Positions 9,039 to 17,348 of a stretch of DNA of 64,000 nt are shown one piece after another. This DNA comes from Syntrophaceae bacterium UBA6109. Its GTDB lineage: Bacteria > Desulfobacterota > Syntrophia > Syntrophales > UBA6109. Position numbers and translations under genes: made by a program. The DNA lies in assembly GCA_002428445.1 (NCBI GenBank), contig DIWJ01000044.1, positions 71,802 to 135,801 of the forward strand, read 5' to 3'. Below the pieces are notes generated by a model. That model had not been told where the DNA came from, searched no databases, and was given only the letters and a program-made list of their open reading frames with translations. Each line of letters begins with the position of its first letter. The first letter of the stretch is position 1.

Positions 9039-10793
9039 ATGTCTGCGAAGCGAAGCGTTCTGGCGTTTGCCGCAATCGTGTTCCTGGCGTATACCGTGCC
9101 GGCATGGAGCTGCACGACCACGCTGACGGGCAAGAAGGCCTCCGCCGACGGCTCGGTCATGGTCTCCCATTCGGACGACGGTCTCGGCGATGCTCGGCTG
9201 ATCTACGTGCCCGCCATGAACCACAAGCCCGGTTCGATGCGGCCGGTCTTCTATTCCCACTGCGCCCTGGATTACAAGCCCCAATGGGGAGCGAGCGAGA
9301 CGCAGCGCATCGCCACGCGGGACCGCGGACCCGGGTACGACACGCCCGGAGTGCCCGTCAACGTTCCCCTGGGTTTTATCCCGCAGGTTCCCCGCACCTA
9401 CGCCTATTTCGACGCCAACTACGGCATCATGAACGAGCATCAGCTGTCCATCGGCGAATGCACCGACAAGGCCAAGGTGCATCCCGAGCCCGAGCCGGGG
9501 AAGCGCATCTTCTATTCCGCGGAACTTTCCCGCGTGGCCCTGGAGCGGTGCAGGAAGGCCCGCGAGGCCGTCAAGCTGATGGGCGAACTCATCGAAAAAT
9601 ACGGTTACTATGGAACGGGAGAAACGCTGATCGTCGCCGACCCGGAAGAGGGATGGGTCATGGAAATGGCCGGCTACGACATGAACGGCACGGGCGGCGT
9701 CTGGGTGGCCCAGCGCGTGCCCGACGACGGCTTCTTCGTGTCGGCCAACCAGTTCCGCATCCGGGAAGTCCGCAAAGGCGCCGAGGACATGATGTTTTCC
9801 GCCAACATCTTCGATGTGGCCAGAGAGAAGGGCTGGTGGAAGCCCGGGCAAGGTCCCCTCGACTGGAGCAGCGTCTATGGCGACGGCGAATTCCATCATC
9901 CCTACTACTCCCTGCGGAGGGTCTGGCGCGCCCAATCCCTGGTTGCGCCGTCCCTGAAGCTGCCTCCGTGGGTCGAGGGACCCTTCACGCGGACCTATCC
10001 TTTTTCCATCAAGCCGGATCAGAAACTGACGGTCGAAAACGTCTTCACGATTCACCGCGATAACTACGAGGGCACAGAATTCGACCTGACCAAGGGCCTG
10101 GCAGCCGGGCCTTTCGGCGATCCCAACCGCTTCGAGGGGCAGGCCGAGGGCACGGCGGACAAGGAGGGGCGCCTGACGCCCCTGAAGGGAGAGTTCGAGC
10201 GGCCGCTGAACATCTACCGCTGCGTGTACGCCTATGTCAATCAGTCCCGCAGCTGGCTTCCGGATGCGATCGGCGGATTGACCTGGTACGGGCCGGACCG
10301 GCCGGCAACGGCGGTGCTCATGCCGTTTTACGCCGGGGCGGCGAACCTGGCTCCTTCCATCCAGAGAGGCGACCTTCTTCGGTTCGACCGGGAAAGCATG
10401 TGGACGGCCTTCAATTATGTGGCCAACTACGCCATGCTCAAGTATTCTTTTATGATCAAGGATATCCATGCCGTGCGCGACCGCTTCGAAGCCCGCGCCT
10501 TCGGGAACCAGCAGGAGCTGGAGGACGAGGCTCTGTCCCTGTGGAAGAAGGGCGAGAGGATAGCGTCCCGCCGTCTCCTGACGGAGTATTCCGACGCGTA
10601 TGCCGCCGATGTGCTCCGTGAGTGGTGGAAGCTCTCCGAACGGCTCTACATCAAATACAACGACGGCTATCTGAACACGAGGGCGGGGATCGCCCAGGCA
10701 GTATTCTATCCCGCCTGGTGGCTCAAACAGGTGGGATACGAAGACGGGCCAACGAGCTACGAGAAACACGGAGCGGGCACAGGAAAGCCGTAA
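9039..10793 (+). CDS. Secreted peptidase family C69 (dipeptidase, Ntn hydrolase)
   Basis: An N-terminal-nucleophile cysteine peptidase related to lactobacillar PepD dipeptidases, 584 residues. A hydrophobic signal segment (residues 7-22) ends at WSC; Cys25 followed by TT is the expected nucleophile, exposed when the signal is removed. The next block (GSVMVSHSDDG) is the usual C69 substrate-pocket strand, and EGWVMEM and FFVSANQFRI follow. It should act in the periplasm or outside the cell. GGAGGAGG at 9023-9030 precedes a GTG (9036) and the ATG at 9039; the ATG is chosen. No partner gene is evident. Confidence 0.88.
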   Translation: MSAKRSVLAFAAIVFLAYTVPAWSCTTTLTGKKASADGSVMVSHSDDGLGDARLIYVPAMNHKPGSMRPVFYSHCALDYKPQWGASETQRIATRDRGPGYDTPGVPVNVPLGFIPQVPRTYAYFDANYGIMNEHQLSIGECTDKAKVHPEPEPGKRIFYSAELSRVALERCRKAREAVKLMGELIEKYGYYGTGETLIVADPEEGWVMEMAGYDMNGTGGVWVAQRVPDDGFFVSANQFRIREVRKGAEDMMFSANIFDVAREKGWWKPGQGPLDWSSVYGDGEFHHPYYSLRRVWRAQSLVAPSLKLPPWVEGPFTRTYPFSIKPDQKLTVENVFTIHRDNYEGTEFDLTKGLAAGPFGDPNRFEGQAEGTADKEGRLTPLKGEFERPLNIYRCVYAYVNQSRSWLPDAIGGLTWYGPDRPATAVLMPFYAGAANLAPSIQRGDLLRFDRESMWTAFNYVANYAMLKYSFMIKDIHAVRDRFEARAFGNQQELEDEALSLWKKGERIASRRLLTEYSDAYAADVLREWWKLSERLYIKYNDGYLNTRAGIAQAVFYPAWWLKQVGYEDGPTSYEKHGAGTGKP

Positions 10794-10860
10794 AGCCTGC
10801 GTTCGGCGGCGTGCGTGCGGGATGCCGGACCCGGCGTAAGTACAAGGAAGGTTTGAAGCT

Positions 10861-11493
10861 ATGTGCGGCCGTTATGTCTTCTCGATGGGCCTGTGCCGCG
10901 TCATGGAAGAGTTCCATGTCCAAGAGGTCGACGGCGAATGCGGGGCGGGCAACGAAATCTCTCCCGGACAGCAGGTCGTCGCCGTTGTCCGCCACGACAG
11001 GAATCGCCTCGTCAATTTTCGCTGGGGCCTGATTCCCCCCTGGGCGAAGGATCCATCCATCGGCAGGAAGATGTTCAATGCCCGCGCGGAAACGGTTGCG
11101 GAAAAGCCGAGCTTCAGAAGCGCTTTCCGGGACCGCCGCTGCCTTGTCCTTGCTGAAGGCTTCTATGAATGGCAGAAGCTGGGGAAGGCGAAGAAGCAGA
11201 TGCTGATCCGGCTCAAGTCGGGGCGGCCCTTCGGCTTCGCCGGATTGTACGAGACATGGGCATCGCCGGACGGGGAGACCGTCCGCAGCTGCACGATCAT
11301 CACGACGGAAGCCAACGAACTGATCAAACCCATCCACGACCGGATGCCGGTCATCCTGCCGGCGACATGCGAAGCGGCCTGGCTTGCACCGGAGAACCGG
11401 GACCTGAAGGTCCTCCAATCGATGCTGAAGTCCTATCCCGCCGAGGAAATGGAGATGGAAGAAGTGAAGGTCGCGTTGTTTGCCGGCTGCTGA
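10861..11493 (+). CDS. yedK: SOS response-associated protein YedK/HMCES (abasic-site DNA-protein crosslink shield)
   Basis: SRAP-domain protein that attaches covalently to abasic sites in single-stranded DNA and protects them. The catalytic set is complete: Cys2 directly after Met1 (MCGRY), Asn73 (MFNARAET), Glu103 (EGFYEW) and His159 (IHDRMPV). Length (210 residues) is normal. The start is fixed because Cys2 must become the N-terminal residue. It is preceded by AAGGAAGG. It appears monocistronic, and no LexA box was recognised upstream. Confidence 0.95.
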   Translation: MCGRYVFSMGLCRVMEEFHVQEVDGECGAGNEISPGQQVVAVVRHDRNRLVNFRWGLIPPWAKDPSIGRKMFNARAETVAEKPSFRSAFRDRRCLVLAEGFYEWQKLGKAKKQMLIRLKSGRPFGFAGLYETWASPDGETVRSCTIITTEANELIKPIHDRMPVILPATCEAAWLAPENRDLKVLQSMLKSYPAEEMEMEEVKVALFAGC

Positions 11494-11604
11494 TGACGAA
11501 GATCTTGCCGAATTCAGACGTCCCGGGGTATGTTAGCCGGGCATCGCAGATCGATCGATTCAGAACCCTTTTGATGAATGAATTGGGGTAAACGCTGATC
11601 CTTA

Positions 11605-11634
11605 TTGTTGAGCGGTGTTTTGGAAAATTATATG
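11605..11634 (+). promoter_or_regulatory. Possible promoter of the DUF3124 lipoprotein gene
   Basis: TTGTTG (11605-11610) and TATATG (11629-11634) with an 18-base spacer, about 40 bases before the ATG at 11673, in a conspicuously AT-rich patch. Motif match only. Confidence 0.45.
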
Positions 11635-11672
11635 ATGTGTCAATAACGATCGGTTAAGAAAGGGGCCAGACG

Positions 11673-12260
11673 ATGAAAAAGAGAGGCTTCCCGCAATTTC
11701 CCATTGAGCATAGCGACATTGCCTCCTTCCCGATGAAGAAGATATCCGCCATCGCATTGGTCATCGCTGCTCTCTTGTCCTGCGCGTGTTCCAGACAGGA
11801 GCCGGCGGAGACCGGCACGAAGCAGACCGGAAACTTCAACGCCGATACCCTGCAGATCAAGGACTCCGATACCAACAAAGTGAAGGGGCAGGTCGTCTAT
11901 GTGCCCATCTATTCCAATATCCCCTATTCCGAAAAGAAACTGATCGATGTCAGCGCCTTCATGGCCATCCACAACACGGACCTCGGACATTCAATCCGGA
12001 TTACCAAAGTCCTTTACTTCAACAATGACGGATTTCTCGTGAAGACTTTTTCGAAAAGTGAGATTGTCCTGGGTCCGATGGGGGCGACGAATTTCTTCAT
12101 TCCCAAATCCGATCAAAGCGGAACGGGGGCCAATTTCCTTGTCGAGTGGATCGCGGATCAGCCCGTCTCTGAACCGTTGATCGAATCGATCATGCTCAGT
12201 GAACCGAACATGACGTTCTCCATCCTCTCGAAGGGGAAAGTCGTCCGGGAAATGAAGTGA
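11673..12260 (+). CDS. DUF3124 family lipoprotein
   Basis: Small exported protein of unknown function (195 residues from 11673). A typical signal peptide with a Cys-containing cleavage region (ALLSCAC) begins at the internal Met21 (11733), yet the best ribosome-binding site (AAGGGG) precedes the ATG at 11673. Either a 20-residue N-terminal extension precedes the signal peptide, or translation starts at 11733. The mature part is a single beta-rich domain (QVVYVPIYSNI, FMAIHNTD, GATNFFIP, NFLVEW) as remembered for DUF3124. Confidence 0.75.
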   Translation: MKKRGFPQFPIEHSDIASFPMKKISAIALVIAALLSCACSRQEPAETGTKQTGNFNADTLQIKDSDTNKVKGQVVYVPIYSNIPYSEKKLIDVSAFMAIHNTDLGHSIRITKVLYFNNDGFLVKTFSKSEIVLGPMGATNFFIPKSDQSGTGANFLVEWIADQPVSEPLIESIMLSEPNMTFSILSKGKVVREMK

Positions 12261-12344
12261 ACCCGACGGCCTAGTCTGCGGTCCTGTCAGGTTCTCTAAG
12301 TCTCAGCAGGGTGTTTGATCTATTTCTGCAAAGGAGATTCTGCA

Positions 12345-13067
12345 ATGAGCATCCAGTCCGAAATCATGGTCTTCAGCCCGGGCGGCACGAAGGCCGTGCT
12401 GCTGACCGCGGCCAAATCGTTCGAAGGCGAAACCGGCGGCAAGGTGAATTTCACCTTCGGAACGGGCGGCGGGATACAAAAACAGGTGGCCGCCGGAGCG
12501 GCGGCCGATGTCGCGGTGCTCCCGTCTTCGGCCGTCACCGAGTTCGATCAACAGGGGATCACGGCGAAGGACTCGCGCGTGGAAGTCGGCCGCATCGGTG
12601 TAGGCGTCGGAATTCGCGCTGGCGCCCCGCGCCCGCGGATTGCGACGACGGAAGAATTCAAGAACACGCTCCTCGCCGCCAAATCCATCACCTATGCCGA
12701 TCCCGATCGCGGCGGCACGTCCGGCGCGTATTTTGCGCGGGTCGTCCTCGGACGCCTGGGTATTGCGGAGCAGCTGAAAGGCAAGACCGTACTGACGGCT
12801 GTCGGCGGGGAGGCCGTCCGGCGTGTGGCGGACGGCCAGTCTGAGATGGTGGTCGTCCAGGCGAGCGAGATCACGGCTGTCCCGGGGGCGGAGCTCGTCG
12901 GTCCTCTGCCGGATGAGTTCCGGAACGACCTTCCCTATGCGGCGGTGGTCCTCAAGGCGAGCAAGTCGCCCGACCTTGCGCGGGCTTTCGTGAAATTCCT
13001 GGCATTGCCGGCCGGACAGGCGGCCTTCCGCGCCGCCGGCTTCACGCCGCCGGAACCGGCGCCATAG
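12345..13067 (+). CDS. ModA-like solute-binding protein without signal peptide
   Basis: Periplasmic-binding-protein fold of the molybdate ModA/SBP_bac_11 type, 240 residues. FSPGGTKAVL, FGTGGGIQKQVAAG and DVAVLPSSAV match the first oxyanion-binding lobe, and YADPDRGGTSGAYFA the second. The ATG at 12345 follows AAGGAG and is convincing. The protein begins MSIQSEIMVFSP, so there is no export signal, nor in the short upstream extension. It is therefore probably cytoplasmic, unlike a transporter receptor, and no ModB/ModC genes are adjacent. Ligand unknown. Confidence 0.8.
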   Translation: MSIQSEIMVFSPGGTKAVLLTAAKSFEGETGGKVNFTFGTGGGIQKQVAAGAAADVAVLPSSAVTEFDQQGITAKDSRVEVGRIGVGVGIRAGAPRPRIATTEEFKNTLLAAKSITYADPDRGGTSGAYFARVVLGRLGIAEQLKGKTVLTAVGGEAVRRVADGQSEMVVVQASEITAVPGAELVGPLPDEFRNDLPYAAVVLKASKSPDLARAFVKFLALPAGQAAFRAAGFTPPEPAP

Positions 13068-13147
13068 GCTGCGGGGACGATGCGAACGCCGGCTGGAAAA
13101 GATTCGATTCGGAGGAGGGCGGCGGGATTCCGCGGCCCGGCAACCGC

Positions 13148-13555
13148 ATGCGCATTGTCCTGATTCTGTTGATTCTCGTCATGGCCTGTCCGCTCCGGGC
13201 AGCGGACCCGGCGACCTTCGGACCCTGGGAGGGCGGTTCCGCCCCGCAAGAACCGGGGGAGGGGGAGACCGCCGGTCCTCAGGATTCGTTTTTGATCGGG
13301 AGCATCCGGTTTTATCAGGACGTCATCTCTCCCGTGATCGGCGCGGATTGTCCCATGCATCCTTCGTGTTCCGCCTACGGCATCGAGGCCGTCAGGAAAC
13401 ACGGGTTCTTCGTGGGCGTCCTCATGACGGCGGATCGCCTTATTCACGAAAGCGACGAGATTTCGCTCGGGCCGGTGATCGAAACGGAAGGCCGGCTGCG
13501 GGTCCACGATCCCGTGGAAAACAACGATTTCTGGTGGGCCGAACCGAAGCAATAG
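13148..13555 (+). CDS. yidD: YidD-family membrane insertion factor with N-terminal signal segment
   Basis: YidD assists YidC/Sec insertion of inner-membrane proteins. The domain occupies about residues 50-102 (SIRFYQDVISP, then CPMHPSCSAYGIEAVRKHG). Classical YidD is about 85 residues, lacks a signal peptide and lies in the rpmH-rnpA-yidD-yidC locus. This one is 135 residues, opens with a hydrophobic signal-like segment (3-18), has an acidic Gly/Pro linker, and stands alone. The ribosome-binding site of the ATG at 13148 is weak. Confidence 0.85.
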   Translation: MRIVLILLILVMACPLRAADPATFGPWEGGSAPQEPGEGETAGPQDSFLIGSIRFYQDVISPVIGADCPMHPSCSAYGIEAVRKHGFFVGVLMTADRLIHESDEISLGPVIETEGRLRVHDPVENNDFWWAEPKQ

Positions 13556-13658
13556 TCCCGGCGCGGAACGGCATCGGGTCCTGCTGCGGCTGTACCCGGA
13601 ACAGCGCATCCGGCAGCCGGAGTGCCGGAGAACTTCTCTGCTGCGAATCCCAAACGAC

Positions 13659-13778
13659 ATTGAAGCTCTCCGGAGCAAGCTCCGGAGAATCTTCGATCCC
13701 CGGGGAAGGGATCTTGAACATCATTCGTTCGCTTAACCCGCGGCACGCCGTGGGGAATGCGCGCGCTGCCGGATTCAA
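13659..13778 (-). repeat. 120-bp three-hairpin dispersed repeat, copy in minus orientation
   Basis: Read on the minus strand it starts TTGAATCCGGCAGCG and ends GAGAGCTTCAAT, colinear with copies at 29388 and 50689. It contains an imperfect CCCC...GGGT hairpin, a middle hairpin GATCCC/GGGGATC, and a perfect TCTCCGGAGC-TT-GCTCCGGAGA hairpin. It abuts the fragment of a receiver domain. Confidence 0.9.
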
Positions 13779-13938
13779 GATCGGCGAGAAGGCCATCATC
13801 GTCAGCGGCTTTTCGGAAACGGGGCGCGTCGCCGCCGCGCAGGCGCTCGGCGCGGGTGCCTGCGTCAGGAAGCCCTATGTGCGGGAAAGCCTCGGCCTCG
13901 CCGTCAGGAGGAAACTGGACAGGCCGGCATCAACTTGA
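13779..13938 (+). pseudogene. C-terminal remnant of a response-regulator receiver domain (hybrid kinase tail)
   Basis: A frame entering from the repeat reads KIGEKAIIVSGFSE, then AQALGAGACVRKPY, and ends at TGA 13936-13938. The pattern IIVSGFSE, ALGAGA and KPY is the beta4/beta5 region of CheY-like receiver domains at the end of PAS/hybrid histidine kinases, including the conserved Lys-Pro. No start codon, phosphorylated Asp or upstream kinase is present. The remaining 50 residues look like the leftover of a deleted gene whose boundary is the 120-bp repeat. Confidence 0.7.
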
Positions 13939-13946
13939 GCAGTCTG

Positions 13947-14486
13947 TCAGAGCAGCTTGCGCAGTGCCTCCGTGAACGCGTCCAGGCTGCGGCGGTCGAA
14001 GAGAACGAGGCGGACAAGTTCGATGTCCGTGTGGTTTCGAAGGTAGTCGATGACGGCCTTCAACGAGACCTCGGCGGCTTCGTCGAGAGGATACCCGTAG
14101 ACGCCGGTGCTGATGGCCGGGAAGGCGACACTCTTCAGGCCGTGCGAGGAGGCGAGTTTCAGGCTGGAGGCGAAACAGCTTCCCAGAAACCCCGCCTCGC
14201 CCTTCGTCCCGCCCCGGTAGACCGGCCCAACCGTATGGATCACGTGTTTCGCCTTCAGGTTCCCGCCCGTCGTGATCACCGCCTGCCCCGTCGGGCAGTA
14301 CCCGATCTTGCGGCACTCCGCCATGATTGACGGCCCCCCGGCACGGTGGATGGCGCCGTCCACGCCTGCGCCTCCGGCCAGCCGGGAGTTCGCGGCGTTG
14401 ACGATTGCATCGGTTTCTTCCTCGGTGATGTCCCCCTGGACGAGTACCAGTCTGGACTTGTTGATCGCGACTTCCATTCCGGTCAT
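13947..14486 (-). CDS. Macro-domain protein (ADP-ribose / O-acetyl-ADP-ribose hydrolase family)
   Basis: A 179-residue single macro domain. It binds ADP-ribose and in this family removes ADP-ribose or acetyl-ADP-ribose esters. Signature elements: VQGDITEEETDAIVNAANS, then GGAGVDGAIHRAGG (diphosphate loop), ITTGG, VIHTVGP and the distal loop STGVYGYP. The ATG at 14486 overlaps the stop of the upstream phosphoglycerate mutase by 4 bases (ATGA), so the two are translationally coupled. Confidence 0.93.
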   Translation of the reverse strand: MTGMEVAINKSRLVLVQGDITEEETDAIVNAANSRLAGGAGVDGAIHRAGGPSIMAECRKIGYCPTGQAVITTGGNLKAKHVIHTVGPVYRGGTKGEAGFLGSCFASSLKLASSHGLKSVAFPAISTGVYGYPLDEAAEVSLKAVIDYLRNHTDIELVRLVLFDRRSLDAFTEALRKLL

Positions 14487-16090
14487 CTCCTCTCATCGGC
14501 CACGGGGATGCCCTCTCCCTCGACGAGCATCCGGTAGGTCTTTTCGATCCGGTCCCAGTTTTCTTCACGGTCCATCGACCAGTAGCGCCCGATGACAGAG
14601 ACCACCCTGCCGATTCCGAGTTGGCGGCAGCGCTCCTCGATTTGCGACAGGTAGCGCGCGCCGCTTTCCGGCAGTTCGCCGCGCCTGCCCAGCATGGCGT
14701 GAATGAAGAGGTTGCGGACCCCTTCCCGCTTCGCCATCTCCATGAGGGCGAAGAGATGCTCGATGGAGCCGTGGGAACTGAAGAAGGAGACGATTCCCAT
14801 GAGGTGAACGGCCCTCCCCGCGGCTGAGGCCTCGCGCATGACGCTCAGAAAGACCGGATTCCGGAAAAAGGACCCGTCCGCAATCGCCTGCTCGATCCGT
14901 ACGCGGTCGGAGGGGACCCGCCGGCTGGCCCCGATATGAAGGTGCCCGGCCTCGGAGTTGCCGACCGTCCCGGGGGGCAGGCCCACGGCTTCTCCCGCGG
15001 CCGCCAGCGTCGCGCGCGGACAGGTGTTCATCAGGGTATCCATTGCCGGCGTCCGGGCTTTGGCGATCATGTTCCCTCTGGCCTCTTCGCTGTATCCCCA
15101 TCCGTCCAGGAGGATGAGCAGCAGCCGCCGCCGCGGCCGGAACCCTGCCGGCAGCGCCTCGATGAGCGTCCGGCCGGTCATGGCCTCGGGCTGCGGGATG
15201 CCGAGAAGTTGCAGGACCGTCGGCGCAACATCGGACAACTCCCCTCTGCCGCGGAGCGAGAAACCCTTTGCATCGTCGATGAGAACGAAGGGAACGGGAC
15301 TCTCCGTGTGCCCCGTATCGACGGCTCCGTCTTCGTAAAGCCATTTCTCCACGGTGCCGTGGTCGGCCGTGACGAGGACGGTCATGCCGGTCTGCCGGGC
15401 CGCAGCCACGGCTCTTCCCAGAGCCGTATCGACGGCCTCCACGGCGCGAAGGACTGCGGATTCATTTTCGATGTGGCCCACGACGTCCACGTTGGCGAAG
15501 TTGGCGAAGATGAAGCGAACGTCTCCATCGCCGATCTTCTCCACAACGGCGTCGGCGACTTCGGCAACGGACATTTCCGGAGCCTCGTCAAAGAGGCGAA
15601 CGTCTTTGCGTGTCGGAACCACGATCCGCTCCTCGAAGGGCAGGGGATCTTCCTTCTTGCCGTTGAGGAAGAAGCCGACGTGGAAGGCCTTCTCGGCCTC
15701 CGTGATCCTGGCCTGGCGGATGCCGAGGCGTGACAGGACGTCCCCAAGCGTGTCGGGAAGCGTCCCCGGCGGCGGGAAGGCGGCCGGCACGTTCAGATCG
15801 GCGGTGTATTCCACGAGCGTCGCGAAACGGAGGGTCAAGTCTTTTGTGACGGGGAAGGGCTGGAAGTCCTTCTCCGTGAGGGAACGTGAAAGTTCGATCT
15901 CGCGCTCGCCCCGGATGTTGAAGAAAATGACGGCATCGCCGCCCCGGAGCCTGCCCATCGGCGCGCCCTGGGCGTCCCGCAGGACATGCGGCTCCAGCGT
16001 TTCGTCCTCCTGTCCCTGACGATAGGCGAGGGAAACGGCCTCTGCAAGAGGTCCAAAAATTTCCTTCATTTCCGGGGGCTCTTCCTCCAT
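14483..16090 (-). CDS. gpmI: Circularly permuted cofactor-independent phosphoglycerate mutase
   Basis: Interconverts 3- and 2-phosphoglycerate. One uninterrupted frame of 535 residues carries every block of GpmI in a rotated order. It opens with the later part of the transferase domain (GDAVIFFNIRGERE, Arg60/Arg63; TEAEKAFH, Lys134) and continues into the canonical C-terminal phosphatase half: NFANVDVVGH (Asp202, His206), TADHG (Asp243, His244), DTGHT (His261) and MTGRTLIEAL. Then comes what is normally the N-terminus: LLDGWGY (Asp329), GNSEAGH (Ser379 nucleophile), SSHG (His440) and GRYWSMDR (Arg502, Arg508). All seven Mn ligands are kept; the canonical GRD motif reads RRG, losing its Asp. 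ATG 16090 has AGGAAGG 9 bases upstream; ATG 16096 is an alternative. Confidence 0.9.
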   Translation of the reverse strand: MEEEPPEMKEIFGPLAEAVSLAYRQGQEDETLEPHVLRDAQGAPMGRLRGGDAVIFFNIRGEREIELSRSLTEKDFQPFPVTKDLTLRFATLVEYTADLNVPAAFPPPGTLPDTLGDVLSRLGIRQARITEAEKAFHVGFFLNGKKEDPLPFEERIVVPTRKDVRLFDEAPEMSVAEVADAVVEKIGDGDVRFIFANFANVDVVGHIENESAVLRAVEAVDTALGRAVAAARQTGMTVLVTADHGTVEKWLYEDGAVDTGHTESPVPFVLIDDAKGFSLRGRGELSDVAPTVLQLLGIPQPEAMTGRTLIEALPAGFRPRRRLLLILLDGWGYSEEARGNMIAKARTPAMDTLMNTCPRATLAAAGEAVGLPPGTVGNSEAGHLHIGASRRVPSDRVRIEQAIADGSFFRNPVFLSVMREASAAGRAVHLMGIVSFFSSHGSIEHLFALMEMAKREGVRNLFIHAMLGRRGELPESGARYLSQIEERCRQLGIGRVVSVIGRYWSMDREENWDRIEKTYRMLVEGEGIPVADERR

Positions 16091-16293
16091 GGGCATTCGC
16101 CTTCCTGCGCTCCGGAAAAGGTGTAACGAAATCGGCCGAGGGTGTAAAGGGAAATGTTTTCCAGAGCCTAAGAGGGCTTTGTTATTGAAAAACCGGCGCG
16201 CTGATGATAAGATGAAAAACAACGAGAACAAGGGCGACCGGCCCCGCCGGGAAGGGAAGGACGTTGGCGGCGGCATCGCGTCGTGGATTGGAA

Positions 16294-16689
16294 ATGCCGG
16301 CGGCAAGAAGTCCTGAAGAGATTCTCCAAGAAGAATTCTGGCGTGAACGTGCAGCCGTTCTGGGACGCGCCGGCGAGGGCGTGGTCAGGGCCCTCGACAG
16401 GCTGCGCGCGATCGAACGGGTCATCGGACACCGCCTCGATGCGCTCCTCCGGCTTGAAGGCGAAGGGGATGCCCCGCCGGCATCCGCGGAGGCCGCGGGG
16501 ATCCGGAAGCGGATGATCTGCGAAATCAACGGCGAGATCGACCGCTTCAATGCGGCGCGCGAAACGGCGAAGGAAAAATACTACTGGCTGATCGTAACCC
16601 GGGAAGCCATGGGAATGAGAAGACATTCGTGGGTGGAGGCGGCATACCGCATACCGGCGAGGCGGAGTCGCTTCCCTGAACAGGATTGA
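16294..16689 (+). CDS. Hypothetical alpha-helical protein
   Basis: About 131 residues, no domain that I recognise with certainty. It is charged and predicted mostly helical ([60 protein letters not shown]), with no signal peptide or membrane segment. An in-frame TTG at 16264 behind GAAGGGAAGGA is an alternative start. It ends at the start of pcm (TGA at 16687-16689, pcm ATG at 16692), so it is probably co-transcribed with pcm. Codon use resembles its neighbours and the opposite strand offers nothing better. Confidence 0.6.
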   Translation: MPAARSPEEILQEEFWRERAAVLGRAGEGVVRALDRLRAIERVIGHRLDALLRLEGEGDAPPASAEAAGIRKRMICEINGEIDRFNAARETAKEKYYWLIVTREAMGMRRHSWVEAAYRIPARRSRFPEQD

Positions 16690-16691
16690 GG

Positions 16692-17345
16692 ATGGATCGT
16701 TACAGGAAGCTCAGGTTGAAGATGGTGGACGCCCAGCTCCGCGCGCGGGGGATCCGGGACGAGCGCGTACTCAAGGCGATGGAAACGGTGCCGCGTCACC
16801 TCTTCGTCGAAGAGGTACTGGCCGAGCAGGCCTATCAGGACAATCCCCTGCCGATTGAAGCGCAGCAGACGATCTCCCAGCCGTATATCGTTGCTCTCAT
16901 GACGGAGGCGCTGGAATTGACGGGCAGGGAGAAGGTCCTCGAGATCGGGACGGGCTCCGGTTACCAGACGGCCATTCTGTCGCTCCTGGCGGATCAGGTT
17001 TTTTCCATCGAGAGGTTCGCCTCCCTGGCGTCGAGGGCCCGCAAGGTCCTGGAGGCGCTTCATTACTACCATGTGGCGATTCGCGTCGGGGACGGGACGT
17101 ACGGGTGGCGTGAGGAATCGCCCTTCGACGCCGTCATCGTAACGGCGGGGGCGCCGAGCATTCCCAAGGCCTATATCGATCAATTGGCGGTGGGCGGCAG
17201 ACTCGTCATTCCGGTCGGCGATCGGTACACTCAGGAATTGATCAAGCTGGCGAAGACTTCCGACAAGCCGGACGGGTTGGTTCGCGAATCGCTGGGCGGA
17301 GTCCGTTTCGTGAACCTGATCGGCGAACACGGCTGGGAATCGTAA
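16692..17345 (+). CDS. pcm: Protein-L-isoaspartate O-methyltransferase
   Basis: Repairs isoaspartyl residues in damaged proteins using S-adenosylmethionine; 217 residues. Family features: VPRHLFVEE, the [20 protein letters not shown] segment that shapes the isoaspartate pocket, motif [14 protein letters not shown], and the motif IV region [17 protein letters not shown] 16692 is preferred over an in-frame TTG at 16686. The gene runs directly into the LysM/LytM lipoprotein gene (3-base gap), a pairing reminiscent of the pcm-nlpD neighbourhood of other proteobacteria. Confidence 0.95.
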   Translation: MDRYRKLRLKMVDAQLRARGIRDERVLKAMETVPRHLFVEEVLAEQAYQDNPLPIEAQQTISQPYIVALMTEALELTGREKVLEIGTGSGYQTAILSLLADQVFSIERFASLASRARKVLEALHYYHVAIRVGDGTYGWREESPFDAVIVTAGAPSIPKAYIDQLAVGGRLVIPVGDRYTQELIKLAKTSDKPDGLVRESLGGVRFVNLIGEHGWES

Positions 17346-17348
17346 GAG

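Noticed and set aside
13440..13799. Short peptides encoded across the 120-bp repeat that recur near 29500 and 50700
   Set aside because: The similarity follows from the DNA repeat itself; the frames run in both directions, lack starts and end at the repeat borders, so the repeat is treated as non-coding.
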